Shown: positions 24,961 through 36,730 of the stretch, piece by piece
How positions within the stretch are numbered: position 1 is the stretch's first letter
Layout: each line of letters begins with the position of its first letter
Assembly: GCA_001632435.1 (NCBI GenBank)
Contig: KV423967.1
Coordinates: forward strand, 116,005 to 180,004
DNA: 64,000 nt
Source of the DNA: Calocera cornea HHB12733
Taxonomy: Eukaryota; Basidiomycota; Dacrymycetes; Dacrymycetales; Dacrymycetaceae
Reading direction: 5' to 3'
Program-made: the position numbers and the translations under genes
The notes under the pieces: generated by a model
The model's database searches: none
The model's input: only the letters and a program-made list of their open reading frames with translations
Told to the model about the DNA's origin: nothing

Positions 24961-27133
24961 GGTTGGGGCACGTGTGGGGCAAGGAGGGGGGGGATAGAAC
25001 GGGCAGGTTAAGCCAGGACCGTGGGGGAGGGGGAAGGGGGCGATGTCAGAGGCTACCGGTCAGCTCCCTTTTCTACGCGCCCGAACTGTTGACGAACGAG
25101 CGCGTGGTTGAATTGTTGCGAACTGCTGGGGAACGAAGGAGGGAAGAAGAAGTGGGAAGGCGCACGAAGGAAGGGGAACTGAACAGAGCAGCGTGAGGGG
25201 ATCGAGTGAGATGGAACTCGAAAGGCAAAGCGCGGTGTGGAGAAAACAGAATTCAAGTAACGTCGCGCTTGTGCACGGCCAATAAGCGATTGAACAGGCG
25301 CGTGCTTTGGTTCCCACACGGAGGCGGGATTGGCCAGTCAAAACGACAGATTGGTGCCGATGTGGACGGGAGCGGCCGCTGCCACGGCATCACGGTCACT
25401 ACTGTACATAGATGCATGGCATAGCGACGTTGAGTGCCCCGGTCGTGACGAGCAATAATAGGGTCCGTCTTGTGCCCAGCGAGGCAGTCGTGAGTGTATT
25501 CCGATGACCGCATTGCCGGCCTTACATACATACAGGCAAGTTTGTAAGCTCGATTCGTAGACTTTGGCTCGGCCGTGCCCTCGCGTTCCTGTCCTGATTT
25601 CGATTTCGAGCTTCCTCGTAAGCCTGGGGCACAGGCACACGAGCTTACGGCGTCCCCTTGACAAGGGACGAGAGCGCGAGCCACAGCCTGTGTGCCACGG
25701 CGCGAGAGCGTCCGGTTGCGCCGAGCCGGCAGAGACCCGTTCCTGCTCGGCGATGATGCGTTTCAGGGAATAGGGTGCGCCACGGAATGTTCAAAAACGC
25801 CACAGATTATTGTCCGCGAACCCTCGAGAGAGTGCGCGTAAAGGAAGTTTGTGCGCACTAAACCTGTCAGAGCTTTTCCGTGTAATCGACAGTTCCTGTC
25901 CGCGGTCATCGGGCTCACAGCCTCCACTCAGGAAAGAAGTTGCAACGAATCAAGCAACGCTACTGCTTCTGCAGACAGAAGCAGATCAGTGTCTCTATAT
26001 CGAGCACCAGCAATTGCGAGAATCAGAAGATTGAAATGCGAAGCGAGACACTCATGCAGAAAACTGGTCGCCACGCCCAAGTGTCCGTCCATATGCCGGA
26101 GTGTATTGGGCTGTGGTGTGGCAGGCGGAGGAAAGAACCATGGCGCGAACCACGCGGGGATGACCCAGAGCGTGTGAGGGCTCTTCGACGTGACCCTGCC
26201 GAGGAGGAAGGACAGGTTAAATTAGTTCGGCTGTGGCGGTGTTGTAATTACTGAGACGTTTTAGCTCGTTTGTCACGGGCCTGGCCAGCCAGGGTCTCTA
26301 TCATCATCCCATCACACCTCTGGCTTCTCCCGCGCGTTCTCAATAATAACTACTTCCCCCAAAAGGCAACCCAAACTTGGCATCTCATGGTTCCACCAGG
26401 CTCGCAAGGTTGTGTCATGCAGCGCATGCCGGAACTGCTGCCGCACTTTCTAAAAATCACGCGATCGTTGACCGGAGCGCAGTACGACTGGAGTAGCTGG
26501 TGCGCCTCCTCCTGTTTTAGCTGTTAGCTTCGGCAATCAGGGCTGCCGCAGATGCTTACAGCCGCCGAGCAAGGGGGCTTCCCTCTATTGGTAGTATGCA
26601 TAGGCCTGATTTCGAGCTTTGGCCCAGTCCCTTCAGTAGCCGCCGGCACCGCAGTCCCGTGTGGGCTAACAAGCTTTTATTCTTCGCAGAACCTTCTTAT
26701 TACCCAAGAGACTGTGAGAAGACGTACGATCGGGCAGTCTGTCAATAGTGTGATTATCTGGTATCTCGCCGCACTCTCGCCGCAATCTCGCTGCAATCCC
26801 GATTTGGCAATCGGGTCCCCGGCGCAATACCAGAAGCATGGGCCTTGTGCCCCGTTTCCGTCCGCCCTCCACTGAGAGACGGACGGCATGTCGCGAGGTC
26901 CTTTGATGCGCAACTCTGCTTGCTTTCCCAAGCATCCGTCATCACACGCATTGAGTAAAGGCATTTGGTCCGCGCGTGGCCACGGCGCATGCGGCCGGCC
27001 TTTCAATTAGTCTATTTCTCGACCTCTAAGTGGAGGAGGCGACCGTGTCGACACAGCTCCCAGCCCCACCTCTTCCCTAGTTTCTTTCGCCATACACAGT
27101 ACTCCGTGGGAGGCTCCTCCTTTCACAACCAGC
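24961..27133. other. 2.2 kb region without supported genes
   Basis: The ORFs here are short (about 140 codons or less), occur in all frames, and show neither hydrophobic patterns nor splice continuity. The stretch 24961-25200 is purine-rich, as expected for the upstream region of the seven-TM gene. From 25550 to 26900 the sequence is mixed with no tandem or inverted repeat I can see. The last 100 bases form the P450 promoter/leader. Confidence 0.45.
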
Positions 27134-28852
27134 ATGATCTGGCTCTGGCTCACGCTCTTCGTCGGTGTTGCATACGCCGCGTACAAGTTCACACGTCCCT
27201 CCCGCCTCCCTCCTGGCCCAAAGGGCCTCCCTCTACTCGGCAATGCGCTGGACATCCCACTCAACGGGCTGTTCCTGAAGCTCGACGAATGGAAGGCGAC
27301 GAACGGAGAGGTGTACGCGCTCAGCGCTGCGGGACAGAAGATCCTCGTGCTCACGAGCGCGAAGGCGGCTGCGGATGTGCTGGATCGCATTAGCGGCAGC
27401 TGCAGCGACAGGCCGAGCTTTATCATGATGGGCGACATCATGACGGGGAGACTGATGGTGTCTGGCGTGTCACATGGGGACAAGTGCATACTCTCCCGTC
27501 TGAGTGGGAAACAGTGCTGACTGGACATAAGATGGCGCCGCATGCGCCGTGTTATACACGAGGGTTTCAACATCCGGGCCGCCGAGGCATATTACCAGAT
27601 GCAGGAGGAGGAGGCAGGGCGGCTCTGTCGGGTGCTGCTCGAGCAGCCGTACGTCCAGCCAGGTGTCGCCCTGCAGCGCGCGGCCGCGAGCATCATCTGG
27701 CGCGCACTGTACGACGCGCCGAGTCTTTTCCAGTCGCATGAGGTTGAGGAGCGGGTGAACCACATGAACGAGATCCTCGATGCGCTCCTCTCAGCCGCGA
27801 TGCCCCTGGCGTACATGGTCGATCTCATTCCCGTCATGAAGTACATCCCGACGAGCATGGCCAAGTGGAAGGCGTATGGCGAGCGGTTCTTCAAGGACAC
27901 GGACGACTTTTTCGAGGGCTTGTATCAGGCGGGCAGGCTCGGGAAGGGCGAGGGCGGGAAGGCGAGGGGCTTCGCGGCGACCACTGAGGAGGCGTGCAAG
28001 CAGTTCGGCGTGAGCCCGCAGGAGGCTGCGTGGACAGCAGGGACCCTCTTGTGGGTAGACTCTTCCTGGCAATTCCAACTCTACCCTGACCACCATGCAG
28101 CGGCGCCGGAGCCGAGACGACGGTGGGCGCGGTGCACTTCTTCTGCCTGGCGATGCTGCTGTATCCCGAGGCGATGAAGGCTGCGCAGAAGCAGATCGAC
28201 GAGGTGTGCGGGAGCCACCCGCCGACGTTCAAGGACCGCGAGCGGCTGCCGTACGTCCAGGCCCTGCTCAAGGAGACGATGCGCTGGCGGCCGAGCGTGC
28301 CGGCGAGCATCCCGCATGTCGCGAACGAGGAGTTCACGTACAAGGAGTGGGTAATCCCCAAGGGCACCATGGTCATCGGCAACGTCTGGTTCGTCCTGCC
28401 CTTCACGGCCGATGCACCCAGGACTAACCCGGGGCGGCAGGTCGATGAACCGGGACCCGGCGTTCTTCCCGGACTTTGACAAGTTCCGACCCGAGCGGTT
28501 CCTGGACGAGAAGGGCCAGGTGCGCGCGCCCATCCCGGACTACCACGACGACATCCTTGCGTACGGCCACGGGCGGCGCATCTGCCCCGGGCGCGACTTT
28601 GCCAACAACACGATCTACGTCGAGATCGCGTACCTGCTGTGGGCGTTCGACATCGAGAAGGCCAAGGACGCGAATGGCGTGGACATCACCCCGAGCGATA
28701 TGGAGTTTGCGGACAAGGGGCTGACCGTGTGCGTTGCCTTTCTCCGGAGCTGTGGACCGGATACTCACGCTGCACCCAGGCACCCGAAGGAGTTCCCGTG
28801 CGTGTTCAAGCCGAGGCAGGAGAACCTCTCCGAACTCCTGCCTCCTATCTGA
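27134..28852 (+). CDS. Cytochrome P450 monooxygenase (microsomal)
   Basis: Five exons (27134-27483, 27532-28050, 28101-28388, 28441-28728, 28780-28852) sum to 1518 nt, 505 aa. It has an N-terminal membrane anchor (WLWLTLFVGVAYAAYKF) and proline hinge (RLPPGPKGLPLLGN). The I-helix oxygen-binding motif GAGAETT is assembled across the 28050/28101 junction. ExxR is KETMRW (about residue 347), the PERF-type motif is FRPERFLD, and the heme loop is YGHGRRICPGRDFA with the ligand Cys near residue 434 (Tyr replaces the usual Phe at the loop start). This matches the fungal group annotated as O-methylsterigmatocystin-oxidoreductase-like (CYP64/CYP5144-like), a common agaricomycete expansion. No biosynthetic backbone gene is nearby, so a role in xenobiotic or secondary metabolism cannot be narrowed. 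Confidence 0.93.
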
Positions 28853-29047
28853 AACTCGGAGTACGGGCGCATCGCGACTGATTTATCTCATCAATGTGTT
28901 TCCTGTCTATTTTTGGGCGAATGATTATCGGGTGATTGAGTGTCCTTAGCGGGTCTACCGCGAAGCTCAATGGAGGGCCCAGAGAGCAGGGCAGCACGCG
29001 GACGGTATCCATCCCGTCCTAGAGTATGTACAGAGCATCATCCCCCC

Positions 29048-31703
29048 TCAATCCCTCAGCAGCGCATCGACGATATGCCCGACCCTGAGCTGCCTGAGAT
29101 CCGTATAGGTCTGTCCCAATGATCAGCTCCGTTCTGCAGGTCGATGGATGCACGCACCTGGCCACACCCCACGAACAGGATGGGCTGCCCGGTGACATAC
29201 GTCATGCTGAGCGCGGCGCCGACCTTGTCGTCCACCGTGTCCCACTTGGTAAGGAGCATGCCGTCTATCCCGCGGCCGCGGCCCGCGCCGAGGCCCGAGG
29301 AGGCGGAGAAGTCGCGCAGGGAGCGGTCGAACTTTGTCAGCTGGTCCACGGCCTCGTTCCCCACGAGCGCCTCGCCCACGAAGATGATCTTGTCCGGGCT
29401 GTTGACGGCGACGAGCTTGGCTAGGGCGCGCATGAGCGGCTGCGAGCATGCTCGTCAGACATCTTTCCTTTGATCATGTGTGAAGGGGCAGGGCGCACCT
29501 CGTTGTCCTGCATCCGCCCCGCAGTGTCAATGAGCACCACATCGAACTTGTTCTCCTTCGCTGCGCGGCCACACCCCCCCCGTCAGCCGAGCCCTGCAAG
29601 CTGCCAAGCCCAGGGCGGGCGAAAAGCGGCCAACGCACCATACGCGATCGCCTCCCTCGCGATGCCCGCGGCGTCCTTGCCGTAGCCCTTCTCATAGAGC
29701 TCCACCCTCCTGCCGCTGCCGCCGTCGCCGCGGACGGCTCCGAGCAGGGAGAGGTTGCTGACATGCACGCGCAGCTGCTCGACCGCGCCGCTGCGGAACG
29801 TGTCGCACGCGGCGATGAGCACGTCGAGGCCGTTCTGCAGGAGCCAGAAGGCGACTTTGGACAGGTTCGTCGACTTGCCCACGCCGTTCACGCCGACGAA
29901 GGTGAGGCTGTACGGCGCGGGGGAGAGGGAGGCGCGCTTGCTCCGGATCGAGAGCAGCAGGTCCGTCGACGTCTTGGGCGTCAGGATGCGCGTGATGGAC
30001 GCCGAGAGCGCGAGCCGCACTTCGGCTTTGATCCCTGCATCAACAGCAGCCGTCAGCACCATTCCTGATCCCACATCCCCATCCCCATCCCAACTCCCCC
30101 ACCGGGCGCAGTCAGAAAGAAGCGGCCCTGACGCACCCTTAAACCCGGCGACCCTCCTGCCGACGAGCTCCCTCCCCACGCCCTCCACCACGCGCTCCGC
30201 AATCTCCGCGGCGACGTTCTTCCTCATCAGGTGCTCCTTCATCGCGCCCAGCACAGGCGCCAGGTCGGCCTCGGTGAGCACTTTGCCGCTGCCCGTCAGG
30301 CGGCCGAAGAGGCCCGTGAACCACCCGTCGCCCGGGGCAGGCTTCCCAGTGGTCGTGCCCGTGCCCGTGCCCGTGTCCGGGGCGGACCCGGCGTCGCCGA
30401 ACGCGCGGACGAGGATGTCCCCCGCGCCGTCGTCCTCCCCGTCCTCGTCCCCAGCGGGGGAGCGTGAATCAAGGTCCTTGACCTCGTACAAGCCCTGCTT
30501 GTTCCGCACGCCCATGGCGCTCTGGTCCACCAGCTCGCTCAGGTCTCGGTCTCTCGCGGCCCCCGCGGCGCCGGGAGCAGGGGCGTCGGAGGAGTAGTCG
30601 AGCGAGGCCATGTCCTCTTCTGTCGGGGCCGAGTCGCCCCATTTCCGCTGGGCCTTCTTCGTTTTCCCGGGCGTCCCCAGGTTGTCCGAACCCGAGCTAC
30701 ACACACACGCACATCCAAACCAGTCAGCGCACGCACAACTGCCAAACAGGGGGGGACGTACTCCGACCCGGGCGTGGCCAGCCCGCCCTTGCCATTGTTC
30801 GCACCCTTCTGATGCCCCTTCCTCGCCCTCCTGCTCCCCGCCACCCCGGCGCCTCCCAGCGCAGCGGAAGCGGGACCGCCGGCCCGGCCGCGCAGGCGCG
30901 ACTTGAGCGCCTCGACGTTCCTGGCGATCTCCGCTTCGGTGTGGGTTGTCGAGGACAGGGGGTCGGGCGGGGGCGCTGCGAGGGGTTAGCCGGCTGCGTA
31001 CAGCATACACTTCCCTGTTGTGAGAGCAAGGGTGAGGGAGGGGACGCACGGGGTATGCTCTGCTGGGCTGGCCCCGGCGGGGCTAGGGGGAGGACCTTGG
31101 GCTGGGAGCGGGGCAGGCCCGAGCCGGTCTGCACGCTCTTGAGCAGCGTATCAAACACCCTATCCCATCCCTTGAGCGCGCGGTCAAAGTCCCAGCCTGC
31201 AGTAAGGGAAGTGGGTATGCCGGTGGGGAGGATGATTGCGGGGCCTGTTGCGTGGAGGGAGGCGAGGAGGGAGTCGAGGAAGGGGGCGAAGAGCTTTATG
31301 AAGAGGGACTTTAACTGGGTTAGGAGGGCGGGGACGTAGGGCAGGTGCAGGAAGCGTTGGTAGGCGACCTGCTCGGGGTTAGTGGATGTGAGGGGAAGGG
31401 AAGGGTGGGCTGGTGGGCTGAGGGCCGGCACGCACGACGAAGATGAGCTCGAGCTCGTTCGCGAGTGTCCAGCAGATCGCCCACCCGTCCTTGTCGTACC
31501 GCTCCTCCTCCCCTGCGCCGGTGCGGCCCTCGACGAGCGCCTCCCGCACGAGGGTGTTTACGGGCCCGAGCGGGGACTGCGGGGTGAAGCTGCGGGACCA
31601 GAGGATGAGGCCGCCTGGAGGGGGGGCGGGGTTAGTGGGGGATGGGGGTTGGGGGGATGGGGGATGGCGCACCTCTGTGTGATATTGAGCAGTGGTCGAG
31701 CAT
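29048..31703 (-). CDS. SRP101: Signal recognition particle receptor alpha subunit (docking protein)
   Basis: Nine exons sum to 2106 nt, 701 aa. Exon 1 (31703-31673) encodes MLDHCSISHR and joins 31614-31436 (GGLILWSRSF), giving the typical SRX-domain N-terminus that binds SR-beta. The linker holds a basic segment and RKWGDSAPTEEDMASLDYS, a hallmark of the family. The C-terminal NG GTPase domain (about residues 440-701) shows G1 GVNGVGKST, ACDTFR, G3 DTAGR, G4 TKWD and G5 GCGQTYTDLR, the last joined across a 47-nt intron; the protein ends VGHIVDALLRD. It targets ribosome-SRP complexes to the ER translocon. Local repeats encode a Thr-Gly run in the linker. It is head-to-head with the secreted hypothetical at 32280. 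Confidence 0.95.
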
Positions 31704-32279
31704 GTTCGCTCGGTTGCTTGATGCTTGGTGCTTGCTTGTTGGCTGGTCGCTGGTTGCTGCTCTCGAGGCGGAGTGTGCGAGGGTACGATTGTCCTGTCGC
31801 GAGGACGGAGCGGGTTGGTCCCGCGAATCAGGTGCGAGAGCCTCAGCCTCGGCCTCACAGCCACCCATTCATTCTTGCCTCTTCGCCCTTGTCCCCCTGT
31901 TTGGCACGGCGAGCGTCCCATACAGTACAGTACAGTACAATCGTCGCCGTTTCATCCACTCGCACCACTCCTATCTGCACATCACCTCACCCCCGACCAT
32001 GCACGCATGCATGCATGCATGGCGACGCCGCACCAGTGCCAGTGCCAGTGCCAGTGGCCCGGCCCTGCGTTTCATTGCCGCCTGTTGCGTTGCATATACT
32101 CCTTGTGAAGCAGGGGGGCATGAATGGCCTACAAGTACAAGTATCCCGCACCGCACTGGCCTGGCCTGACCTCATAAACCCCCCTTGCCCTCTCCCGCCC
32201 TTCCCCTCAGTCAAGTACTGACCCACCGCGCCTTCCACTCCCACTCCCACTTGCACCCTCCCCGCCCCGCACAACCGGC
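31704..32279. other. Divergent promoter region with simple repeats
   Basis: Between two divergent genes. It holds short tandem repeats: TACAG units near 31921-31938, an alternating ATGC palindromic run near 32003-32022, and four AGTGCC units near 32034-32057. The bases before 32280 are C-rich. No gene is supported. Confidence 0.55.
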
Positions 32280-32913
32280 ATGCACTTCCTCCCCCTCCTC
32301 CTCGCGCTCTCGACCCTCTCCCTCTCCCTCTCCCCCGCAGCAGCAGCAGGCCCCCCACCGCGCCAGAAATGCCTCTTCATCTGCCCCGCCTCCGACCTCA
32401 ACGGCACGCCCTCCGACCACTCGCTCGAGGTCGGCCATCGGCTCGACTGCGGCTACCTCGACGAGGGCGTCTGCGCGTATGATCTGGTGCGTCCCCCCCT
32501 CCTCTCCCCTCACTGCGCACTGCGCCGAAGAGAGGAATGCTGACGCGAAGGTCTTGCAGAGAACGGGTCACTTGAGACAGGACGCCATGTCCTCGAACGG
32601 TGCGGACGGGGCCAACTGCCCGCAGCGGGCCGGGACGAAGTGCTGGGACTCGCCCAAGCCCGTCGTGCACCTGCGCCGGCGCCGCGCTTCCCCCGCCCGC
32701 CTCTCCCGCTCCGCCGACGAGGACGAGGCCGAGTTTGAGCGGACGGCCGATCTGCTGAAGCGCAGTGCTGAGGAGAGGGACGCGGACGCGGACGAGGACG
32801 GGCTCTGGGAGAGGGAGACGGAGACGGAGACGGAGGTGGACGCGAGGGCGCCCCAGGGGGACGAGGAGTGGCGGCAGTACGTGCGCGACTGGCGGTACGT
32901 GCCTGTCGTCTGA
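32280..32913 (+). CDS. Secreted hypothetical protein, dibasic- and acidic-rich
   Basis: Exons 32280-32486 and 32560-32913 (73-nt intron) give 186 aa. A signal peptide is clear: Met-His then a long Leu/Ser hydrophobic core, with a likely cut after AAAA near residue 23. The mature N-terminal half contains about seven Cys (KCLFICPAS, HRLDCGYLDEGVCAYDL, NCPQ, KCWDSP), suggesting a small disulfide-bonded domain. The C-terminal half is highly charged: an Arg run (LRRRRAS), then two Ser-Ala-acidic blocks separated by a KR pair, then a Glu-Thr repeat. KR and RRRR look like possible Kex2 processing sites. I recognise no family; a small secreted effector-like or wall protein is an inference. Confidence 0.7.
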
Positions 32914-33227
32914 TCCCAGCCCCCCCCCCCCCCCCGGCGGGCATCTGGGAAGCGCTGGAGCCCCGGGTGCGGCCCGGCGACTCCTGGGCGGCTGGTCTGG
33001 TTGGGGCCTTGGGGCCTTGATGGCCCCGTCTTCTCCATCCTTGAGTTGAGTTGAGTGGTGCCGCGCGCACGCGTACTTGCCCTTGACGGGCTCGTTTGTT
33101 GCAGTATTTATTGTATGGGCTAGACAAACGCAACTGTAGCACTAATCAATGAATGCACTGTTTGATTCTTCTTCAAGTGTCTAATTTTTGCGTGCGGCAC
33201 AGTCTATCCTATCTATCCTCTCCCATT
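32914..33227. other. Intergenic, convergent 3' ends
   Basis: About 310 bases containing a C-run of 14-15 bases near 32920-32935, directly after the stop of the secreted hypothetical. Otherwise it looks like UTR. No gene is supported. Confidence 0.5.
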
Positions 33228-35223
33228 CTATTCGAGCGTGAAGCACACGAGGGTAAACGAGTGTTTCTTGAGCGTGAGCTTGCCCCCTTCCACCCGCTCA
33301 GCCCGCTCCACCACGCCGACCTTGTCCGGGTGGTCGAACGAGTTCTGCACGCCCAAGCCCTCGGCGCTCCACACCTCATACACGCGCACCTCCTCCCGCA
33401 CCCTCACGCCCGCAAAGGCGCACACGACCTCGGCGTCCCGCTCCGCATCCCGATTGACCAGCGCGAGGCGGATCTCCCGCCCGTCCTCGGACAGCACGGC
33501 GCTGGCGTCGAGCAGCGCCGGCGGGCAGAGGTGCTGGATCCATTTCGGCTGCGTGGGGCCGGTGTAGGTCGGCGAGCCGAGCAGGGACAGGGCGAGGGAG
33601 GAGCCGCGCATGAGGTTCGCGAAGAGGTACAGCGGGTGGAACGTCGTCTGCTTGTATAGCCCCGTGGGCGAGGTCATCACGGGGGAGATGACGTTGACCT
33701 GTGTGTGTGGGGGGTGGGGGGGTTAGTGAGTGGGGGGGTGGGGTGGGCAGCCGGGAACAGGGACGGTGGGAAAGGGCACGCACCGACTGCGCAATACACG
33801 CGATCTTGACGACGTCCGCCTTGCGCACGAACACGTTGAGCCAGCAGCCGACGGCGAGCGCGTCAGACAGGTCGTAGTGCTCCTCCGCGCCCAGCGAGCC
33901 GATCGCGCGCTTCGGGTCCCACACGTTCCACTCGCTGCGGGAGGAGGCCTTTGTCAGTTCTGCAGGGCTGAGCGGGAGGGAGGGACGGAGGGGCGTACTC
34001 GAAGCAGATGGTTATGTCCTCTTCGACGTTGTTGGCGATACGGGCCAGGTCGATCAGGCCTGTGCAGGGCGTCAGCGCTGGCCGTTCGGAGAGCGGAATG
34101 CAAACGCACTCTTGGTTATCTCGATGCCCTTCTCCGCGCCGGCGGGGCCCGTGACGTTGACCATATGGTCTCCGGCCGAGATGGTGTACTATGTCCGTCC
34201 GACCTCATCAGCCGGTCCTCCGCCCCACGTGTGGAAAGCAACACGCACCTGATGCAGCGAATGATACTTGATCATCGGGGCGAGCGTGTTGAGCACCTCC
34301 CCGTCCCAGGCCGCGTACCCCGTCTCGCCGCAAGCGACGAGCTCGATGGAGGGATCGAGCAGCTTCAGGGCCTTGGCCCACTGGAACGCCGTCTTGGCGT
34401 AGTCTGTGGCTGACATTTGGCCGACCTGCCAGGGGCTGGACGGCGGTTAGCAGGGCGGTGGAAAGGAATGGGAGAGGTGGGTGTACCCATAGACTGCATT
34501 CGGGGTTAGTGCGGCACCGGGGAGGGAGAAGAGGGCAGACGCACCTTCGTTGCCCAAGGACCAGTACTTGACTTTGTACGGCTCGGGGTGGCCGTTCTTC
34601 CGGCGTTGGTTCGCCCAGTACGTGTCTGCAGCAAGCCGTCAGACAAGCCCCATAGAAATGGCGGTTCGAAACGCACTGGAGGTGCCATTGCAGTACTCCA
34701 ACCCTGGTCAATGATAAGCTAGGCCCGAGTGGAATAGGACGAAGCACGCACAGCCCAACGCGTCCTCGAGCGTCCCCGTCCCCATATTCAAGCAGATGTA
34801 CGGCTCCGTCTCCGCCTCCTTGCACCACTGCATGAACTCATCCGTGCCAAACTGATTGCTCTCCTCGCCCAGCCAGGCAAGCTCAGGGCGCCGCGGGCGC
34901 AGCTCGCGCGGGCCGATGCCGTCCTGCCACCGGTAGCTCGAGACGAAGTTGCCGCCCGGGTAGCGCACGATGGGCACGCGCAGCGAGCGGATGACCTCGA
35001 GCACGTCTTTGCGGAAGCCGGTCTCGGGGTCGGCGAGAGGGGAGCCGGGGTCGTACAGCCCGCCGTAGATGCATCGGCCTGTGGAATTGGTTAGTGAGCG
35101 AGGTGTATTGGGGACAAGGAGGTGTAGGCACCCACCCATATGCTCTGTGAACCCCGAGTAGATACGCGGGTCGACCTCTGAGATGACCCGCTTGGGGTCG
35201 ATTTGGATTTCCACTGGGGCCAT
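33228..35223 (-). CDS. GH51 alpha-L-arabinofuranosidase, intracellular type
   Basis: Removes terminal alpha-L-arabinofuranosyl units from arabino-oligosaccharides. Ten exons sum to 1479 nt, 492 aa. Family signatures: [19 protein letters not shown] (across intron 1), [17 protein letters not shown], and the acid/base Glu in [15 protein letters not shown] follows after a 7-nt micro-exon (34493-34487). The nucleophile Glu lies in ICFDEWNVWDP, built across the 33999/33934 junction, and the C-terminal beta domain follows. There is no signal peptide and the length is close to the 500-residue bacterial-type intracellular enzymes rather than the larger secreted fungal GH51. It is divergent from the MFS sugar porter at 37504, which suggests it processes imported oligosaccharides. 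Confidence 0.95.
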
Positions 35224-35642
35224 TGTTGCGTCTGTCCAGGAGCAGTTCGTCCCAAAACGGTGGACAGGTCAAGAGAGTTGTTGAAAGGCCGGCGTGTGGC
35301 CCGTCAAGTAGGGGCCAAACATAACGGGACTTCCCCGGCTTTCAGGCGGTGTCACTCCGATCTCCGATTGCAGGAAAGCGGGGGAATCCGAGGAGGGTAA
35401 TGAACGGAGCACGGCCGAAAAGGGGACAACATTGCGCCTTGTGACCCGGATCGAGAACAAGTCCGGACGACCCGCCGAAATGACGTACCGACGGTTTCCC
35501 CGCATCACAAAAAGCGGGCGAAGCTTGGGACCCCTTTTCAGACCCTTGGGGTTGCGTCCACAATTATTGTGGCACTTTTGGCACGTTGCCAATCCCTGTG
35601 GGGCTTATGGACCCTTATCAGGCCATATTGCTGCCTCATCTG

Positions 35643-36730
35643 AGGTTCAGGTATAGGGAAGTCGGAGGCAAGGTTGCAATGCCAGGTGATTACATTGTAA
35701 CAGTAATATAATATTGTGAGTAGCCCAAGATACAAGTATGGTATGAGATTTCTGTGCCCGCTCCTACCCTAACATGCTGTCTGTGGTATACCTGAACCTC
35801 TTACCTGAACCTAACAACCTCTCTATTTCGTTTGCGGCCTTCACACTCTGTTGCCGCTATTCTCCAAGCAATACTGTGCTCTTTGAATCTTCCATACCAA
35901 TCTGCCCATAGTTTTGCACTTGATACAATGGTGGAAGCTAGGGTTTGTCGACCCGCACTGGCATGCACAACTTCAATTCCGGTCACAACCCGGTGTTCCA
36001 CAGAATTCTCAGGGCCGGAGTCAATATGAAACCAGGCATGCTTAATGCAAGCTGCAAGCACGTGTTTGGCTTGTTTATTGATAGGGTCTGGTCATGCTTG
36101 CGCAATCAAGCTTGTAAATCAGAGCGACTCGTCAGTATATGACTGCCAGGCTGAGACGGGCCTCCCGCACACACCCTCCCAATAAACCTGGCCCCCACCT
36201 GGCACGATCCCTCCCTCCTCTGATTGTCACTGTTCTTCCCTTGCAAGTCCGGGTCCCGGCTTCTGCCTTACTACATGTAAGCAACACCTGAACCTCTATC
36301 CGCAGTATTGTGCTAATCTACAGGATGTACGGAGTTCAGGTAGCATTTATGCGAGGGGTCCGATAATGGTACATAAAGTATGCCCGTCTTCCCTTACCTG
36401 AACCTTGCTTACCTGAACCTTGCATATGTAGGTGCGTCTTTCCTTGGTAATATCATGAGAGGTATGCCCGTCTTTGCTTTACCTGAACCTTGCTTACCTG
36501 AACCTCATACATGCAGGTCCCGTCTTTTGGTGACACAAGGTCGACCCACACAGCTGTGCACCAACCGAGACCATTGTGCTAAAAGTGTTAGGGATGAGCT
36601 GGACAAGCATGTAGGCTTAGTTAGATTACAATTGAATGGTTATACCGGATACAGCTACACAAACAGTGCCGGAGCGCACACAATTCCCTAGCATGAATGA
36701 AAGGATTCCTCAGATAAGAGGTTCAGGTAA
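35643..36730. repeat. Cluster of the 12-mer TTACCTGAACCT / AGGTTCAGGTAA
   Basis: Copies in the TTACCTGAACCT orientation begin near 35788 (11 of 12 bases), 35801, 36284 (10 or 11 of 12), 36394, 36409, 36479 and 36494. Reverse-orientation copies begin near 35643, 36332 (one mismatch) and 36719. Several come in pairs with a 13-15 nt period. I noticed no copies elsewhere in the window, so the clustering is local. Confidence 0.75.
36378..36539 (+). repeat. Imperfect 84-base tandem duplication carrying paired 12-mers
   Basis: Both units start GTATGCCCGTCTT (36378 and 36462), each followed by two TTACCTGAACCT motifs joined by TGC and then a GTAGGTGCGTCTT or CAGGTCCCGTCTT block. The second halves have diverged. 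Confidence 0.75.

Noticed and set aside
29755..30597. 280-codon plus-strand ORF opposite the SRP receptor
   Set aside because: Antisense shadow of the GTPase exons; the minus strand carries all G motifs.
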